Position numbers and translations under genes: made by a program. A stretch of 38,362 bases of DNA from Microcaldota archaeon (GTDB lineage: Archaea > Micrarchaeota > Micrarchaeia > Micrarchaeales > Micrarchaeaceae), in the NCBI GenBank assembly GCA_021791535.1, contig JAJYWI010000007.1:1-38362 (forward strand), read 5' to 3'. Shown one piece after another: positions 7,333 to 14,749 of this stretch (its first letter is position 1; each line of letters begins with the position of its first letter). Below the pieces are notes generated by a model, which was given only the letters and a program-made list of their open reading frames with translations, was not told where the DNA came from and did no database searches.

Positions 7333-8355
7333 TCACTTCCTGCCTTTCTCAACCTGCCAGTTCTCCAGCTTTATCGCCCTGTTCATCAGGTCTGAAAACC
7401 GCTTGTCCGCCTCCTTGAAGTTAATCTTCGTTATATGCTCGCTCCTCGTGTGTATTATGTTGAATGGCGGCACCTTGTATGCCACCTTGTCGTCCATCAG
7501 TATGCGCTCGTGCTGCACCACCGTGTCATTCTGGTCCATGAGACGCACGTCAAGCTCTATGCCCGCGCCTGTGAGCTCCGTCCTGAAGTCGTTTATCTCC
7601 TGGGAGAAGCTTCCGCCCAGCATCTCCCTAGATGTCAGTATGGTAATCTTGGTGAAGTTGCCAGTGTCCTTCTCTATCAGCCTGTAGAAGTTCTGCAACG
7701 CAGTTGAATTGAAGTGCTTGTCTATCACGCGTATGTGTCCCACCATCTTGGAGAATAGCTGCTCCTGCAGCGACATCATGTTCGAGAAGGGCTTCGCCGG
7801 GTTCAGCGCCATAGCCGTCCTCCCCCTGGCCGGTATCCTGTGCTGCTTCGCCCTTATCACATACTCTATGTATGAGATGCTGCCTATGCAGAGGATGAAG
7901 CCGAAGTACGGCACCATCTCGTATGTGCTGTTGTATCCCAATGGTATGCTCGATGATGCTAGGAAGAACAGCAATATGTAGACTATGCTCAGGATTGCGC
8001 CCATGAACGTGTACCTGCTGGTTGATTTCGACGGCAGGTCACGCCTGCTTAGGAGGAGTATGAAAGATGCGGCTCCCATTGCCAGCGCGACTACAAATGC
8101 CACGAACGATTCCAGTATACCGCCACCTATGTCAGAGTTGCTGAGCACCAGCGCAGCAACGCTTGAGGTGACCGATTTGTTGTAGGCCAGGCTCTGAGTG
8201 GCAGCGCCTATCCCTATTCCGTAAAACAATGATAGCTTGTAAACTATGTAAAGCGATCCGAAAAGCAGCATCAGCGCGCCTATGCTGAGTATGATGTAAG
8301 CATACGCCACATTCCTCTTGAGAGCTGCGTTTTCCTCCACAATACTGAATGGCAA
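7333..8355 (-). CDS. four-helix membrane protein with phospholipase D-like C-terminal domain
   Basis: 340 aa by the longest frame. Four hydrophobic helices (about 18-42, 82-102, 118-138 and 148-168) are followed by a cytosolic domain. That domain has features of the PLD-like sensor fold: FTKITILTSREMLGG, then IELDVRLMDQNDTVVQHERILMDD, where HERILM resembles a degenerate HxK half motif, and a helical end. No complete HKD catalytic motif is seen, so binding rather than hydrolysis is likely. TTG 8355 is the longest start. GTG 8340 lies 25 bases from the TATA-like GTTAAATAA at 8361-8369 and would be leaderless. The YecD-like gene follows immediately. Confidence 0.65.
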   Translation of the reverse strand: MPFSIVEENAALKRNVAYAYIILSIGALMLLFGSLYIVYKLSLFYGIGIGAATQSLAYNKSVTSSVAALVLSNSDIGGGILESFVAFVVALAMGAASFILLLSRRDLPSKSTSRYTFMGAILSIVYILLFFLASSSIPLGYNSTYEMVPYFGFILCIGSISYIEYVIRAKQHRIPARGRTAMALNPAKPFSNMMSLQEQLFSKMVGHIRVIDKHFNSTALQNFYRLIEKDTGNFTKITILTSREMLGGSFSQEINDFRTELTGAGIELDVRLMDQNDTVVQHERILMDDKVAYKVPPFNIIHTRSEHITKINFKEADKRFSDLMNRAIKLENWQVEKGRK

Positions 8356-8422
8356 GTAAGTTATTTAACTATGCTATTTAACGAAGCCTGGGCAAAACAT
8401 AAATATCTGGAAAATCCACGTT
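8356..8422. promoter_or_regulatory. divergent promoter region
   Basis: The 67 bases between two diverging genes hold TATA-like elements for both. Leftward are GTTAAATAA (8361-8369) and GTTAAATAG (about 8373-8381); rightward is CATAAATATCTGG near 8398. The rightward one lies about 20-25 bases before GTG 8423. Confidence 0.5.
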
Positions 8423-9262
8423 GTGCGTGGTTGGTTGGCTAATTCATATGTGCGCAGGGCGCCTGTGCACCATGCGAAGACGATAAATGAACACTATATC
8501 CTGCAGAGCGCGAATTTTAGCGACGAGCAGCTGGAGGAGAGACGCAACTATTCTCCTCAAACCCCAGCATACAGGTTCCTGAATGCCAAGCTTGAGGAGC
8601 TGGACATATCGGAAGACCCCAAATGGGTCGCAGAGGAGTTAGTGGAAGAAATAGAGAAGAAGCCGAGGAGATCCGGCGCCGAGATTATCACATCCGGAAG
8701 AGGGGCCTTTCTTAGAGTTGAGAGGGCAACCCTGCGCGGGGTAGGGGATTTTAACACGTTTGCAAACCTCCAGCTTAAGTATGCGGGGCTCACCCGTGAC
8801 ATGGTGGCAGACATGAGCGCAAAACTCAATGCACAACAGCAGCCGCGTGGGGTGCGCACGACGCAGGATGCGATTGAAGGAGATGAGATCCTGAGCGGCC
8901 TGCTTAGCTTTGTAAACGAATGCGACGATGCGATAGCTGAAATGATGAAACTTAAAAGTAAGGAGCATCCTATCGTGCTTGCCATCGTCTCCATACTCGC
9001 GGAACAGAGGGCCAAAACACTTGCGCATGCCAGGCAGCGCTCCCCAAATGAGCCCGAGGGCACGCATCCACCGGCTGGCCTGCCTAGCGTAACAGATGCG
9101 ATTAGGCCTGCTTTCGATGAGGCGCGCAGCTGGCTCAGCGTTATTTCCGATGAGATGCTTCGCGCCTTCGCAATGAAAAAGGCGCTGCTGTACGGCACCG
9201 TGCGCGACGAGAGAGAATACAACTTTGTGCTCGCCATGCTGGATTCGCAGGCGACAATGTAG
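8423..9262 (+). CDS. hypothetical protein, 279 aa
   Basis: Not recognised. A soluble, largely helical protein without metal motifs or membrane segments, with acidic and alanine-rich stretches and a polar linker around residues 205-220 (RSPNEPEGTHPPAG). GTG 8423 lies about 25 bases after the TATA-like CATAAATATC, so a leaderless GTG start is plausible; GTG 8450 is an alternative. It is followed by lipA after a 38-base gap with its own TATA box, so it need not be part of the lipoate cluster. Confidence 0.6.
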   Translation: MRGWLANSYVRRAPVHHAKTINEHYILQSANFSDEQLEERRNYSPQTPAYRFLNAKLEELDISEDPKWVAEELVEEIEKKPRRSGAEIITSGRGAFLRVERATLRGVGDFNTFANLQLKYAGLTRDMVADMSAKLNAQQQPRGVRTTQDAIEGDEILSGLLSFVNECDDAIAEMMKLKSKEHPIVLAIVSILAEQRAKTLAHARQRSPNEPEGTHPPAGLPSVTDAIRPAFDEARSWLSVISDEMLRAFAMKKALLYGTVRDEREYNFVLAMLDSQATM

Positions 9263-9270
9263 GACGAATA

Positions 9271-9280
9271 CCTTTTATAA
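9271..9280 (+). promoter_or_regulatory. TATA box of lipA
   Basis: TTTTATAAAT ends 20 bases before the lipA ATG at 9301, in the gap after the preceding stop. The spacing implies a leaderless transcript. Confidence 0.6.
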
Positions 9281-9300
9281 ATTCTGATTGAATTAGTGTC

Positions 9301-10176
9301 ATGCCCAAACCAGAGTGGCTCGCGATAAGGCCGGCTTCCACGAAGAAATACGACGATGTAAAGAACAGAATAAAGGAGCTTGGGCTGCATACTGTGTGCG
9401 TAGAGGCGCACTGCCCGAACATCACGGAATGCTGGAGCTCAGGTACGGCAACCTTCATGGTGCTTGGCGACGTCTGCACCAGGGGATGCCACTTCTGCGC
9501 GGTGCGGAAGGCTCAAAACGGCATAAATGCCGACAGGATGGAGCCGGAAAAGCTGGCGCAGCTGATAAGCGAGTGGAAGCTTGACTACGTCGTGATAACC
9601 TCTGTGTGCAGGGATGACCTTGAGGACCAAGGGTCATCGCACTTTGCCGAGTGCATACTTGCTATAAAGAGAGCTGCGCCTTCAACGCTGGTTGAGGTGC
9701 TGATACCTGATTTCAGGAATGACGACGTAGCGCTAGGCAGGATAGCAGAAGCCATGCCTGATGTCATAGGCCACAACATAGAGACCGTAAGGCGGCTAAG
9801 TCCTATTATAAGGGACAGGAGGGCGTCATACGACCAGTCGCTTTCGGTGCTCGGCAAGGTCAAGGCGATGGATAAGCGGATATATACGAAATCCTCGATA
9901 ATGCTTGGCTTAGGAGAGACCAACGATGAGATAATGGAAGCCATGGAAGACCTGAGAGACAACGATGTGGACTTCCTAGCCATAGGCCAGTACCTTAGGC
10001 CGCTCTCGAACGGCTTCTATGCCGAGGTAAAGGAGTACGTGACCCCGGAAAGGTTCGAGGCGTTGAGGAAACTCGCGATCGAGCTCGGCTTCAAATACTG
10101 CGCAGCCGGCCCGTTCGTAAGGAGCTCATACAGGGCTGGCGAGCATTTCGTAAAGGCGATGGTGCAGGAAAAGTAG
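9301..10176 (+). CDS. lipA: lipoyl synthase
   Basis: A radical-SAM enzyme that inserts two sulfurs into octanoyl groups on lipoyl domains. All diagnostic residues are present: auxiliary cluster cysteines C33, C38 and C44 (CVEAHCPNITEC), radical-SAM cysteines C59, C63 and C66 (CTRGCHFC), and the C-terminal RSSY (274-277) that ligates the auxiliary cluster. At 291 aa it is full length. Its target here is presumably the E2 lipoyl lysine encoded 8 kb downstream. A separate TATA box indicates independent transcription. Confidence 0.97.
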   Translation: MPKPEWLAIRPASTKKYDDVKNRIKELGLHTVCVEAHCPNITECWSSGTATFMVLGDVCTRGCHFCAVRKAQNGINADRMEPEKLAQLISEWKLDYVVITSVCRDDLEDQGSSHFAECILAIKRAAPSTLVEVLIPDFRNDDVALGRIAEAMPDVIGHNIETVRRLSPIIRDRRASYDQSLSVLGKVKAMDKRIYTKSSIMLGLGETNDEIMEAMEDLRDNDVDFLAIGQYLRPLSNGFYAEVKEYVTPERFEALRKLAIELGFKYCAAGPFVRSSYRAGEHFVKAMVQEK

Positions 10177-10185
10177 AGTGCCAAT

Positions 10186-10455
10186 CTACTTTTTGTACTG
10201 GTAGTAGCTGACAATCTTCCCGTATTTGCGCGCAACGTTGCGCTCTATGTATTTCGTGACATCCCTGGGCTCCTCATCCTTCTGGAAGTGCGCCTTGACT
10301 ATATAGCCTATATCGCCGTCTGTTATGTAGACCTCATCTACAGGGCCAAGCGAGAGGAGGCGTTCAGCGAAGCGGCCTGCGTCTGTGTCCTCCTTTGGAG
10401 GTATGAGATAAAACCTGTACATGGTGCCCTTTCTTGCGTTTTTGTTGCCTTTCAT
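10186..10455 (-). CDS. small conserved-looking protein, 89 aa, possible ACT/RAM-like fold
   Basis: A basic N-terminus (MKGNKNARKG) is followed by an alternating strand/helix pattern: YRFYLIPPK, GRFAERLLSLGPVDEVYITDG, IGYIVKAHF, and a final helix with KIVSYYQYKK. This resembles Lrp-type effector (RAM/ACT) domains without a DNA-binding half. The assignment is by pattern only. The alternative start ATG 10422 (MYRFYL) removes the basic tail. It is convergent with lipA, nine bases between stop codons. Confidence 0.5.
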   Translation of the reverse strand: MKGNKNARKGTMYRFYLIPPKEDTDAGRFAERLLSLGPVDEVYITDGDIGYIVKAHFQKDEEPRDVTKYIERNVARKYGKIVSYYQYKK

Positions 10456-10760
10456 TCAAGAACCCAGCAGGTCTCTGCTACTGAAGATCGCCGCCTTTAC
10501 AGAGAAATTCCTTGGCTGTGGGGAATTGGTGGGATTGGGGACCAGGAAAAAGAGCCATCTTAGGGTTATCCTTACATTTTGGGTAGATCCGTTTTTCGTT
10601 ATGGGGTAGAGGAACGAATCCTTATAGGTAATAAGGCGATGAGAGTCAGGCCCGGCTGCTTTCTTGGAACAACCATTCGCTGGCTTCACCCAATCACACC
10701 TGTAAGGTATTATGAATGAAGTCTTATATATGGGTGAACATATTATTTGAGCATACATAT
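10456..10760. other. gap without a confident gene
   Basis: About 300 bases between the 89-aa gene and the AT-rich block. One minus-strand frame is open throughout (10456-10758), but it is rich in Ser, Pro and Asn with no family signal and unlike local codon use. No tRNA or clear hairpin was found. Base composition changes sharply toward AT near 10730, marking the left edge of the AT-rich block. Confidence 0.4.
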
Positions 10761-10821
10761 TTAACTTTAGATGGATTAGGATAGAATTATCTCTATATTT
10801 TATAATTAACCATAAGTATAT

Positions 10822-10878
10822 TAGTTCAAATTAACTATAATATTTAAATAATGCTAATAGAAAGATTTATATATTATA
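10822..10878 (+). promoter_or_regulatory. promoter of the AT-rich regulator gene with a dyad
   Basis: A TATA element GATTTATATATTATAG occupies 10863-10878 and the ATG is at 10897, so the transcript should be nearly leaderless. Upstream, TAGTT (10822-10826) and AACTA (10833-10837) form an inverted repeat with a six-base spacer, a candidate site for self-regulation by the Lrp-like product. Confidence 0.45.
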
Positions 10879-10896
10879 GATACAAAATCGTGATTA

Positions 10897-12240
10897 ATGA
10901 TACAATTACCGGAGCAAATAGCAAGGACTTTGACAGAGTTGAAGAAGAGATATAAGTATACTGTGAGTATTAAACTAATCAAAGGCGGATACTACGCATA
11001 CGAAGAGTTCACGAAGTGGGATAAAATAATAAAGAAAAGAAGGACATATTCTGTTTATCTAGGTAAAATAGAACAGGACGGGACGCTGATTTCACCACAC
11101 AGGAAAAAAGTCAGAACAGAGACAAGAAGTATCGGCGGTTACTTAAAGAACATAAGCGAAGAAAAGAAAGAAAAGAAAGCAAAAGAGTTAGAGCTTTACG
11201 AGGAGGCAATAATAAAGGCTCTTAGTACTAATGCGAGAGCGTCGGTAGAAGAATTGAGCAGAACTGTTAACCTTTCTCCTTCAACGCTAAATTATCAAAT
11301 GAAGAGATTAGAAAGTAAATATGGTATAACGTACACAATAGACACCTACACTGCTTATAATTTTGGATTTTATAGATTTATAATTACTGTAAGGTTTAAA
11401 GATAGGAAACCACCTATAGATTCAATAAAACAAATTCTAGGTAAAGATCCGCACGTGCAATTAGTGATGCTGACAAAAGGTTACTTTGATTTATTCATCT
11501 ATTTGCTTTTCGAAAACACAGTAAGTCTCGAAAACTGGATTTATGACTTGAGAAAGAGTAATGTGTTTGCCTCATGCAGAGCAGAGTGGAACGTATCTTA
11601 TTTTCTGATAGGCCATGGCATTATACCATTTAGAGATGAATTTTTTGATTTAATAAAAGGAAAGATATGGCACAGAACCTCAGATACACCTAGAAAATTA
11701 TCTGGGCAGATTTTTAATAGAGAATATGCTGTTTTAAAAGCGTTGAATAAAAATGGGTTAACAAAATTTAGAGATATAGATAAAGATTACGGACTTAATC
11801 CTGGAAGCGCCCAGTACACTTATCATGAACTGGTAAAAAGCGGAGTAATAAGAAGAGTTACCATATCGATGAGTAAGCTGCCAATTCGATACAGAGTAAT
11901 AGTAATAATGAAGCAGATTAATATCCAACAGTACGCTAGTACTAGAAATAGATATTTCTCCTACACCCTGCAGGATGAAGGGCTATTAACCAATAAGTTA
12001 TCTTTAATGGGGGACCTAGGATCACCATATGGGCAGATACTTATTTTGCCGATGTATAGCGATACAAATCCAGATAAAATAGAAGAGGAATTAAGAAAGG
12101 TTATCAAAGGGGTTAAATTACAGACAACCGTTATAACTGATATAGTCCTAGGCTCAATATGTGATAATAAAATAGAGAAAGAGAGTACATTCATGTATGA
12201 TAAATTAGACAAACAAGACCAATACCTTAAGGAAACCTAG
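10897..12240 (+). CDS. double winged-helix (Lrp/AsnC-like) regulator with transposase-like N-terminus
   Basis: 447 aa. Residues 20-70 (GGYYAYEEFTKWDKIIKKRR, then YLGKIEQDGTLI) resemble the N-terminal strand region common in archaeal transposases. A winged helix follows at about 100-145 (ASVEELSRTVNLSPSTLNYQ), then an ACT/RAM-like region up to about 240. A second winged helix lies at about 272-322 (EYAVLKALNKNGLTK, then GSAQYTYHELVKSG), with another RAM-like tail. The arrangement suggests a fused pair of Lrp-like units. The gene is much richer in A+T than its neighbours, suggesting horizontal acquisition or domestication. No terminal inverted repeats or catalytic transposase domain are visible. 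Targets are unknown. Confidence 0.7.
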   Translation: MIQLPEQIARTLTELKKRYKYTVSIKLIKGGYYAYEEFTKWDKIIKKRRTYSVYLGKIEQDGTLISPHRKKVRTETRSIGGYLKNISEEKKEKKAKELELYEEAIIKALSTNARASVEELSRTVNLSPSTLNYQMKRLESKYGITYTIDTYTAYNFGFYRFIITVRFKDRKPPIDSIKQILGKDPHVQLVMLTKGYFDLFIYLLFENTVSLENWIYDLRKSNVFASCRAEWNVSYFLIGHGIIPFRDEFFDLIKGKIWHRTSDTPRKLSGQIFNREYAVLKALNKNGLTKFRDIDKDYGLNPGSAQYTYHELVKSGVIRRVTISMSKLPIRYRVIVIMKQINIQQYASTRNRYFSYTLQDEGLLTNKLSLMGDLGSPYGQILILPMYSDTNPDKIEEELRKVIKGVKLQTTVITDIVLGSICDNKIEKESTFMYDKLDKQDQYLKET

Positions 12241-12272
12241 TCATATCTTAGACTAAGAATAAGATTTTAATT

Positions 12273-12311
12273 TTATGCTCCTCCGCCGTCTCCGTTCATC
12301 TGTTTCACCAT
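12273..12311 (-). CDS. candidate leaderless micro-ORF, 12 codons (Gly-rich end)
   Basis: The reading frame MVKQMNGDGGGA begins 24 bases after TATTTAAG (minus strand, 12336-12343), exactly where a leaderless archaeal mRNA would start. The upstream promoter block is a diverged copy of the one before the 41-aa micro-ORF at 12437-12562, and both frames share ATGAAC and a Gly-rich end. Twelve codons can arise by chance; the paired structure is the main argument. Confidence 0.3.
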   Translation of the reverse strand: MVKQMNGDGGGA

Positions 12312-12336
12312 CTCAAATAAGCTTTTCTAGGAAGCC

Positions 12337-12435
12337 TTAAATACCTTTCTATGCGTTTTTTTTACCTAGTTTCGTGTGGCCATCTTTGACCAAATTGCAA
12401 GACTACCTACTGAAGTTCCAGGAATCGCTCGAGTA
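12337..12435. repeat. direct repeat copy A (99 bp)
   Basis: Matches 12595-12689 closely. Shared are the TTAAATACC block, a run of seven or eight T, and the exact stretch GCAAGACTACCTACTGAAGT followed by TCCAGGA(A/G)TCGCTCGAGTA. The right part equals the last codons of lplA (YSSDSWNFSR and stop, on the minus strand), so the lplA tail plus its downstream promoter block has been duplicated in tandem with a period of about 255-258 bases. The T-run could also end rightward transcripts from the regulator gene. Confidence 0.9.
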
Positions 12436-12436
12436 T

Positions 12437-12562
12437 TCAATTGTTTGGCATCATCCTTACTACCGGTTTCACCGCATTGCCACCGCTTCCGTTGCCCATC
12501 ATCCTTACTACCGGTTTCACTGCATTGCCACCGCTTCCATTGCCCATCGTCATTATGTTCAT
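12437..12562 (-). CDS. candidate micro-protein, 41 aa, with two 16-residue repeats
   Basis: Starts MNIMTM and contains the unit GNGSGGNAVKPVVRMM twice in perfect tandem, then PNN and stop. A TATA-like TATTTAAG (minus, 12594-12601) lies 31 bases upstream. The frame can be extended upstream to 12733, but that part overlaps lplA and carries no signal. The 48-bp DNA unit is in frame, and its two copies differ by only two substitutions, both silent. Function unknown; a short repetitive peptide or simply repeat-driven open frame are both possible. Confidence 0.35.
   Translation of the reverse strand: MNIMTMGNGSGGNAVKPVVRMMGNGSGGNAVKPVVRMMPNN
12449..12544. repeat. two tandem copies of a 48-bp unit
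   Basis: Units 12449-12496 and 12497-12544 begin CATCATCCTTACTACCGG and end in TTGCC, and differ at two positions. A degenerate partial third copy (CATCGTCATTATG) follows. The length is a multiple of three and there are no spacers, so this is not a CRISPR array. Confidence 0.9.
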
Positions 12563-12594
12563 TGTCTCACTGTGAATACCATTTCTGATAATAC

Positions 12595-12689
12595 TTAAAT
12601 ACCCTTCTATGTTTTTTTTGACCCAGTTTCCGCGACCTTTCGCCAAACACGCAAGACTACCTACTGAAGTTCCAGGAGTCGCTCGAGTA
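12595..12689. repeat. direct repeat copy B (95 bp), overlapping the lplA 3' end
   Basis: Second member of the pair with 12337-12435. It includes the authentic lplA stop and the last ten codons, the sequence downstream of it, an eight-T run, and the TTAAATACC block that serves as a minus-strand TATA for the 41-aa micro-ORF. Confidence 0.9.
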
Positions 12690-13403
12690 AACGCTTTTCT
12701 CCAATTCCCTTGCCCTTTCAGTCTCATTCCCATTCAAGCTGTCAAACTGGTATTCCTTGCCTTCGGTAAACCCTTTCAGTAGCGCCTCGTAAAGGCCCTC
12801 CTGCGTGGTGCCTGCATGGTCAACAACCCTTGTCACTCTCTCTTCTGCGCTCTTGATCATCTTGTCCGATATCTTCTCGTTGCTGACCTTCAGCACGCTG
12901 AACATCCTCTTTATGTTGGTGCTGTAGAGTACCGTGCCGTGCTGGAGCAGAACACTGTCGCTCCTAGCCTGCGCATTTCCTGATATCTTTTTGCCATTGA
13001 CTGTTATGTCGTTTATAGGAGCGAACTCTGCCTCTATGCCTAGCTCCGCCAATCCTGATATCACCCAGCCGCATATCAGCTTGTAGCTCTCTATTATGTT
13101 CTTCGGGAACTCCCGCTCCGGGGCTATTACGCTGTAGGTTATCTCACCGTCGCTGTCGTGGTATACAGCGCCGCCGCCGGTTATCCTCCTTACGTAAGAG
13201 ATGTTAAGCTCCCTGCATTTTTCCACATTGACCTCGTCGTTCATGCTCTGGAACCGGCCTATCGATACTGCGCTAGGCATCCACCTGTAGAACCTTATTG
13301 TTGGAGCAGAGCTCCCGGCCCTGATGCCCTCCATTATTGCGTTGTCTACAGCCATGTTCGAGTACGCATTTCTGGTCTCAAGCCTTATTACTCTCCATTC
13401 CAT
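12657..13403 (-). CDS. lplA: lipoate-protein ligase A, catalytic subunit
   Basis: Activates lipoate (or octanoate) with ATP and transfers it to lipoyl-domain lysines. The lipoyl-adenylate binding motif RRITGGGAVYHD lies at 72-83 and the catalytic Lys in KKISGNAQ at K139. At 248 aa it lacks the C-terminal accessory domain of bacterial LplA, which is encoded by the overlapping upstream gene, the split LplA/LplB form described in Thermoplasma. The start ATG 13403 lies inside lplB (26-base overlap), so the two are coupled. Its last ten codons are duplicated downstream in the repeat at 12337-12435. Confidence 0.95.
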   Translation of the reverse strand: MEWRVIRLETRNAYSNMAVDNAIMEGIRAGSSAPTIRFYRWMPSAVSIGRFQSMNDEVNVEKCRELNISYVRRITGGGAVYHDSDGEITYSVIAPEREFPKNIIESYKLICGWVISGLAELGIEAEFAPINDITVNGKKISGNAQARSDSVLLQHGTVLYSTNIKRMFSVLKVSNEKISDKMIKSAEERVTRVVDHAGTTQEGLYEALLKGFTEGKEYQFDSLNGNETERARELEKSVYSSDSWNFSR

Positions 13404-13683
13404 CGCTCATCGCCCTCTTCACTACGCTTGCTATCGCTTCCGGGGTTACCCCAACAAGAGTCACGTTGTTCCGCCTTGTGAATTCAGATACCCTCTTTGC
13501 AATCTCGCCCTCTTCTGCGTCTGCGCCAAGCCCTTCAAGCGTCTCCTCTATGCCGTTAAGCCCGCTGTCCGGGTAAACGAAGAAGTCGCCAAGCAGCTGC
13601 ACTCTCTTTATCGTGCTGCCGTACTCCAGCTTCGCCTCCACCATCTTGCCGTTCGGCACCTTCATCTTGGCGGAACCGTGCAA
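13378..13683 (-). CDS. lplB: lipoate-protein ligase accessory subunit (LplA C-terminal domain)
   Basis: A protein of 101 aa matching the accessory domain of lipoate ligases. It starts HGSAKMKVPNGKMVEAKLEY, contains RVQLLGDFFVYPDSG, and ends in a helical region. In archaeal split ligases this subunit is needed for the adenylation step. The start appears to be TTG 13683, which keeps the family N-terminus; ATG 13665 would remove it. The gene precedes and overlaps lplA. A TATA-like GTTTAAGATT lies about 30 bases upstream. Confidence 0.92.
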   Translation of the reverse strand: MHGSAKMKVPNGKMVEAKLEYGSTIKRVQLLGDFFVYPDSGLNGIEETLEGLGADAEEGEIAKRVSEFTRRNNVTLVGVTPEAIASVVKRAMSDGMESNKA

Positions 13684-13810
13684 TGAATCACATTGTATCT
13701 GTTGGAACAGAATCTTAAACCTCTCATACTACCTACATTATCAATGTAAAATTCAACAGCCTAAAATATGCAACATAAACTTTTATTAATCTGAACAAGC
13801 ATATGTTAGA

Positions 13811-13978
13811 GTGGCTGATTATTTTGGTGTGGAACCCAAACATTTACGTCCGGCTAAGGAGCTAGGCATGACAACAATTCTTGTTGGGACTAGTACACCA
13901 GTACATACCGGCATAGATTCTTATGTAGAAAGAGTGCATGACATCCTCCCATATGTAAAGTGCAAAACAGATTGGTGA
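13811..13978 (+). pseudogene. truncated HAD-superfamily hydrolase (C-terminal fragment)
   Basis: A 55-codon frame from GTG 13811 reads DYFGVEPKHLRPAKELGMTT, then ILVGTS and a final DSYVERVHDILPYV. This matches the last third of HAD phosphatases of the pyrimidine 5'-nucleotidase type, where the acidic motif and the xxPAKELGM helix sit. The N-terminal DxD nucleophile part is absent, and the frame is closed by TAA at 13787-13789. A TATA-like TTTTATTAAT lies at 13781-13790. The nucleoside phosphorylase ATG follows six bases after its stop, so it may now act mainly as a leader for that gene. Confidence 0.55.
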
Positions 13979-13984
13979 ACTGAC

Positions 13985-14749
13985 ATGCTACAACCCCATT
14001 TAAAGATAAAAAAGATAGCTAAGAATGTCATAGTTGTGGGTGACCCGGCTAGGGTCAAGCGCGTAATAAGTCATCTCAAAAATGTGAAGGAGATAGGCTT
14101 GAATAGAGGGTATCGTAGCTGTGAAGGTGAGTACAAAGGAGTAAAAATTGCAGCTGTTTCGCACGGCATAGGCTCTCCCTCGGCCGCTATTGTTGTAGAG
14201 GAATTGGCTAAGGCGGGTGCCGAAAATGTAATAAGGGTTGGCACATGCGGTGGGCTTCTCAAAGAGATGCAACCCGGTGATTTGGTAATACCTAACGTTG
14301 CTATGTGCTTTGATGGCACTACAAAAGAATATGACCCGAAAATAAAAAAAGTGGAGGCTGACAAAAGAATTGTTGCTGCGTTAATCGGTGCTGCAGAGAA
14401 AGAAGGAGCAAGATACTTCGTAGGCACAAATAGGACGCATGATGCATTCTATGAACCTACAGAGAACTTCATAAAGCTCTCTGGCAAGAACTATATAAGC
14501 TCAGAGATGGAATGTTCTGCAATATTTCTTGTATCGAAACTCAGGAAGATGCAAGCGGGCGCCATACTGGTTGTAGTTACTCCGGAGCCTCCAGAGGAGA
14601 TAATGAAGAACCCCAATATGGTATACGCTTTGGTAGACGAGAAAAGGGTCAGAGATGGCATAGAGTTAGCTATAAAAATAGCATTGCAAGCACTGCATAC
14701 GATAAAAAGGAGTGATGATGGTCGAAAGAACTTTGTGGAAAACCACTGA
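13985..14749 (+). CDS. nucleoside phosphorylase (PNP/UDP family 1)
   Basis: 254 aa, the size of uridine or purine nucleoside phosphorylases of the hexameric class. Motifs are VVGDPARVKR near the N-terminus, SHGIGSPSAAIVVEEL, IRVGTCGGL (phosphate site) and SSEMECSAIF (ribose-binding MExE-like motif). It cleaves nucleosides with phosphate for base salvage; whether it prefers uridine or purines is not decided. The promoter appears to lie before the truncated HAD gene. The 3' end overlaps a small frame with a good ribosome-binding site. Confidence 0.92.
   Translation: MLQPHLKIKKIAKNVIVVGDPARVKRVISHLKNVKEIGLNRGYRSCEGEYKGVKIAAVSHGIGSPSAAIVVEELAKAGAENVIRVGTCGGLLKEMQPGDLVIPNVAMCFDGTTKEYDPKIKKVEADKRIVAALIGAAEKEGARYFVGTNRTHDAFYEPTENFIKLSGKNYISSEMECSAIFLVSKLRKMQAGAILVVVTPEPPEEIMKNPNMVYALVDEKRVRDGIELAIKIALQALHTIKRSDDGRKNFVENH

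Noticed and set aside
10456-10758. 100-residue minus-strand frame
   Set aside because: Low-complexity composition, codon use unlike neighbours, no family pattern and no promoter at a sensible distance.
12354-12363. T-run taken as a terminator only
   Set aside because: It may end rightward transcripts, but it lies inside the duplicated promoter block of the minus-strand micro-ORFs, so a single role cannot be assigned.
12449-12544. CRISPR-like repeat array
   Set aside because: Only two contiguous 48-bp units with no spacers and in-frame length; a simple tandem duplication.
12437-12733. 98-residue protein on the minus strand across the repeat region
   Set aside because: The upstream two thirds overlap lplA out of frame and precede the TATA box; only the 41-codon end has supporting signals.
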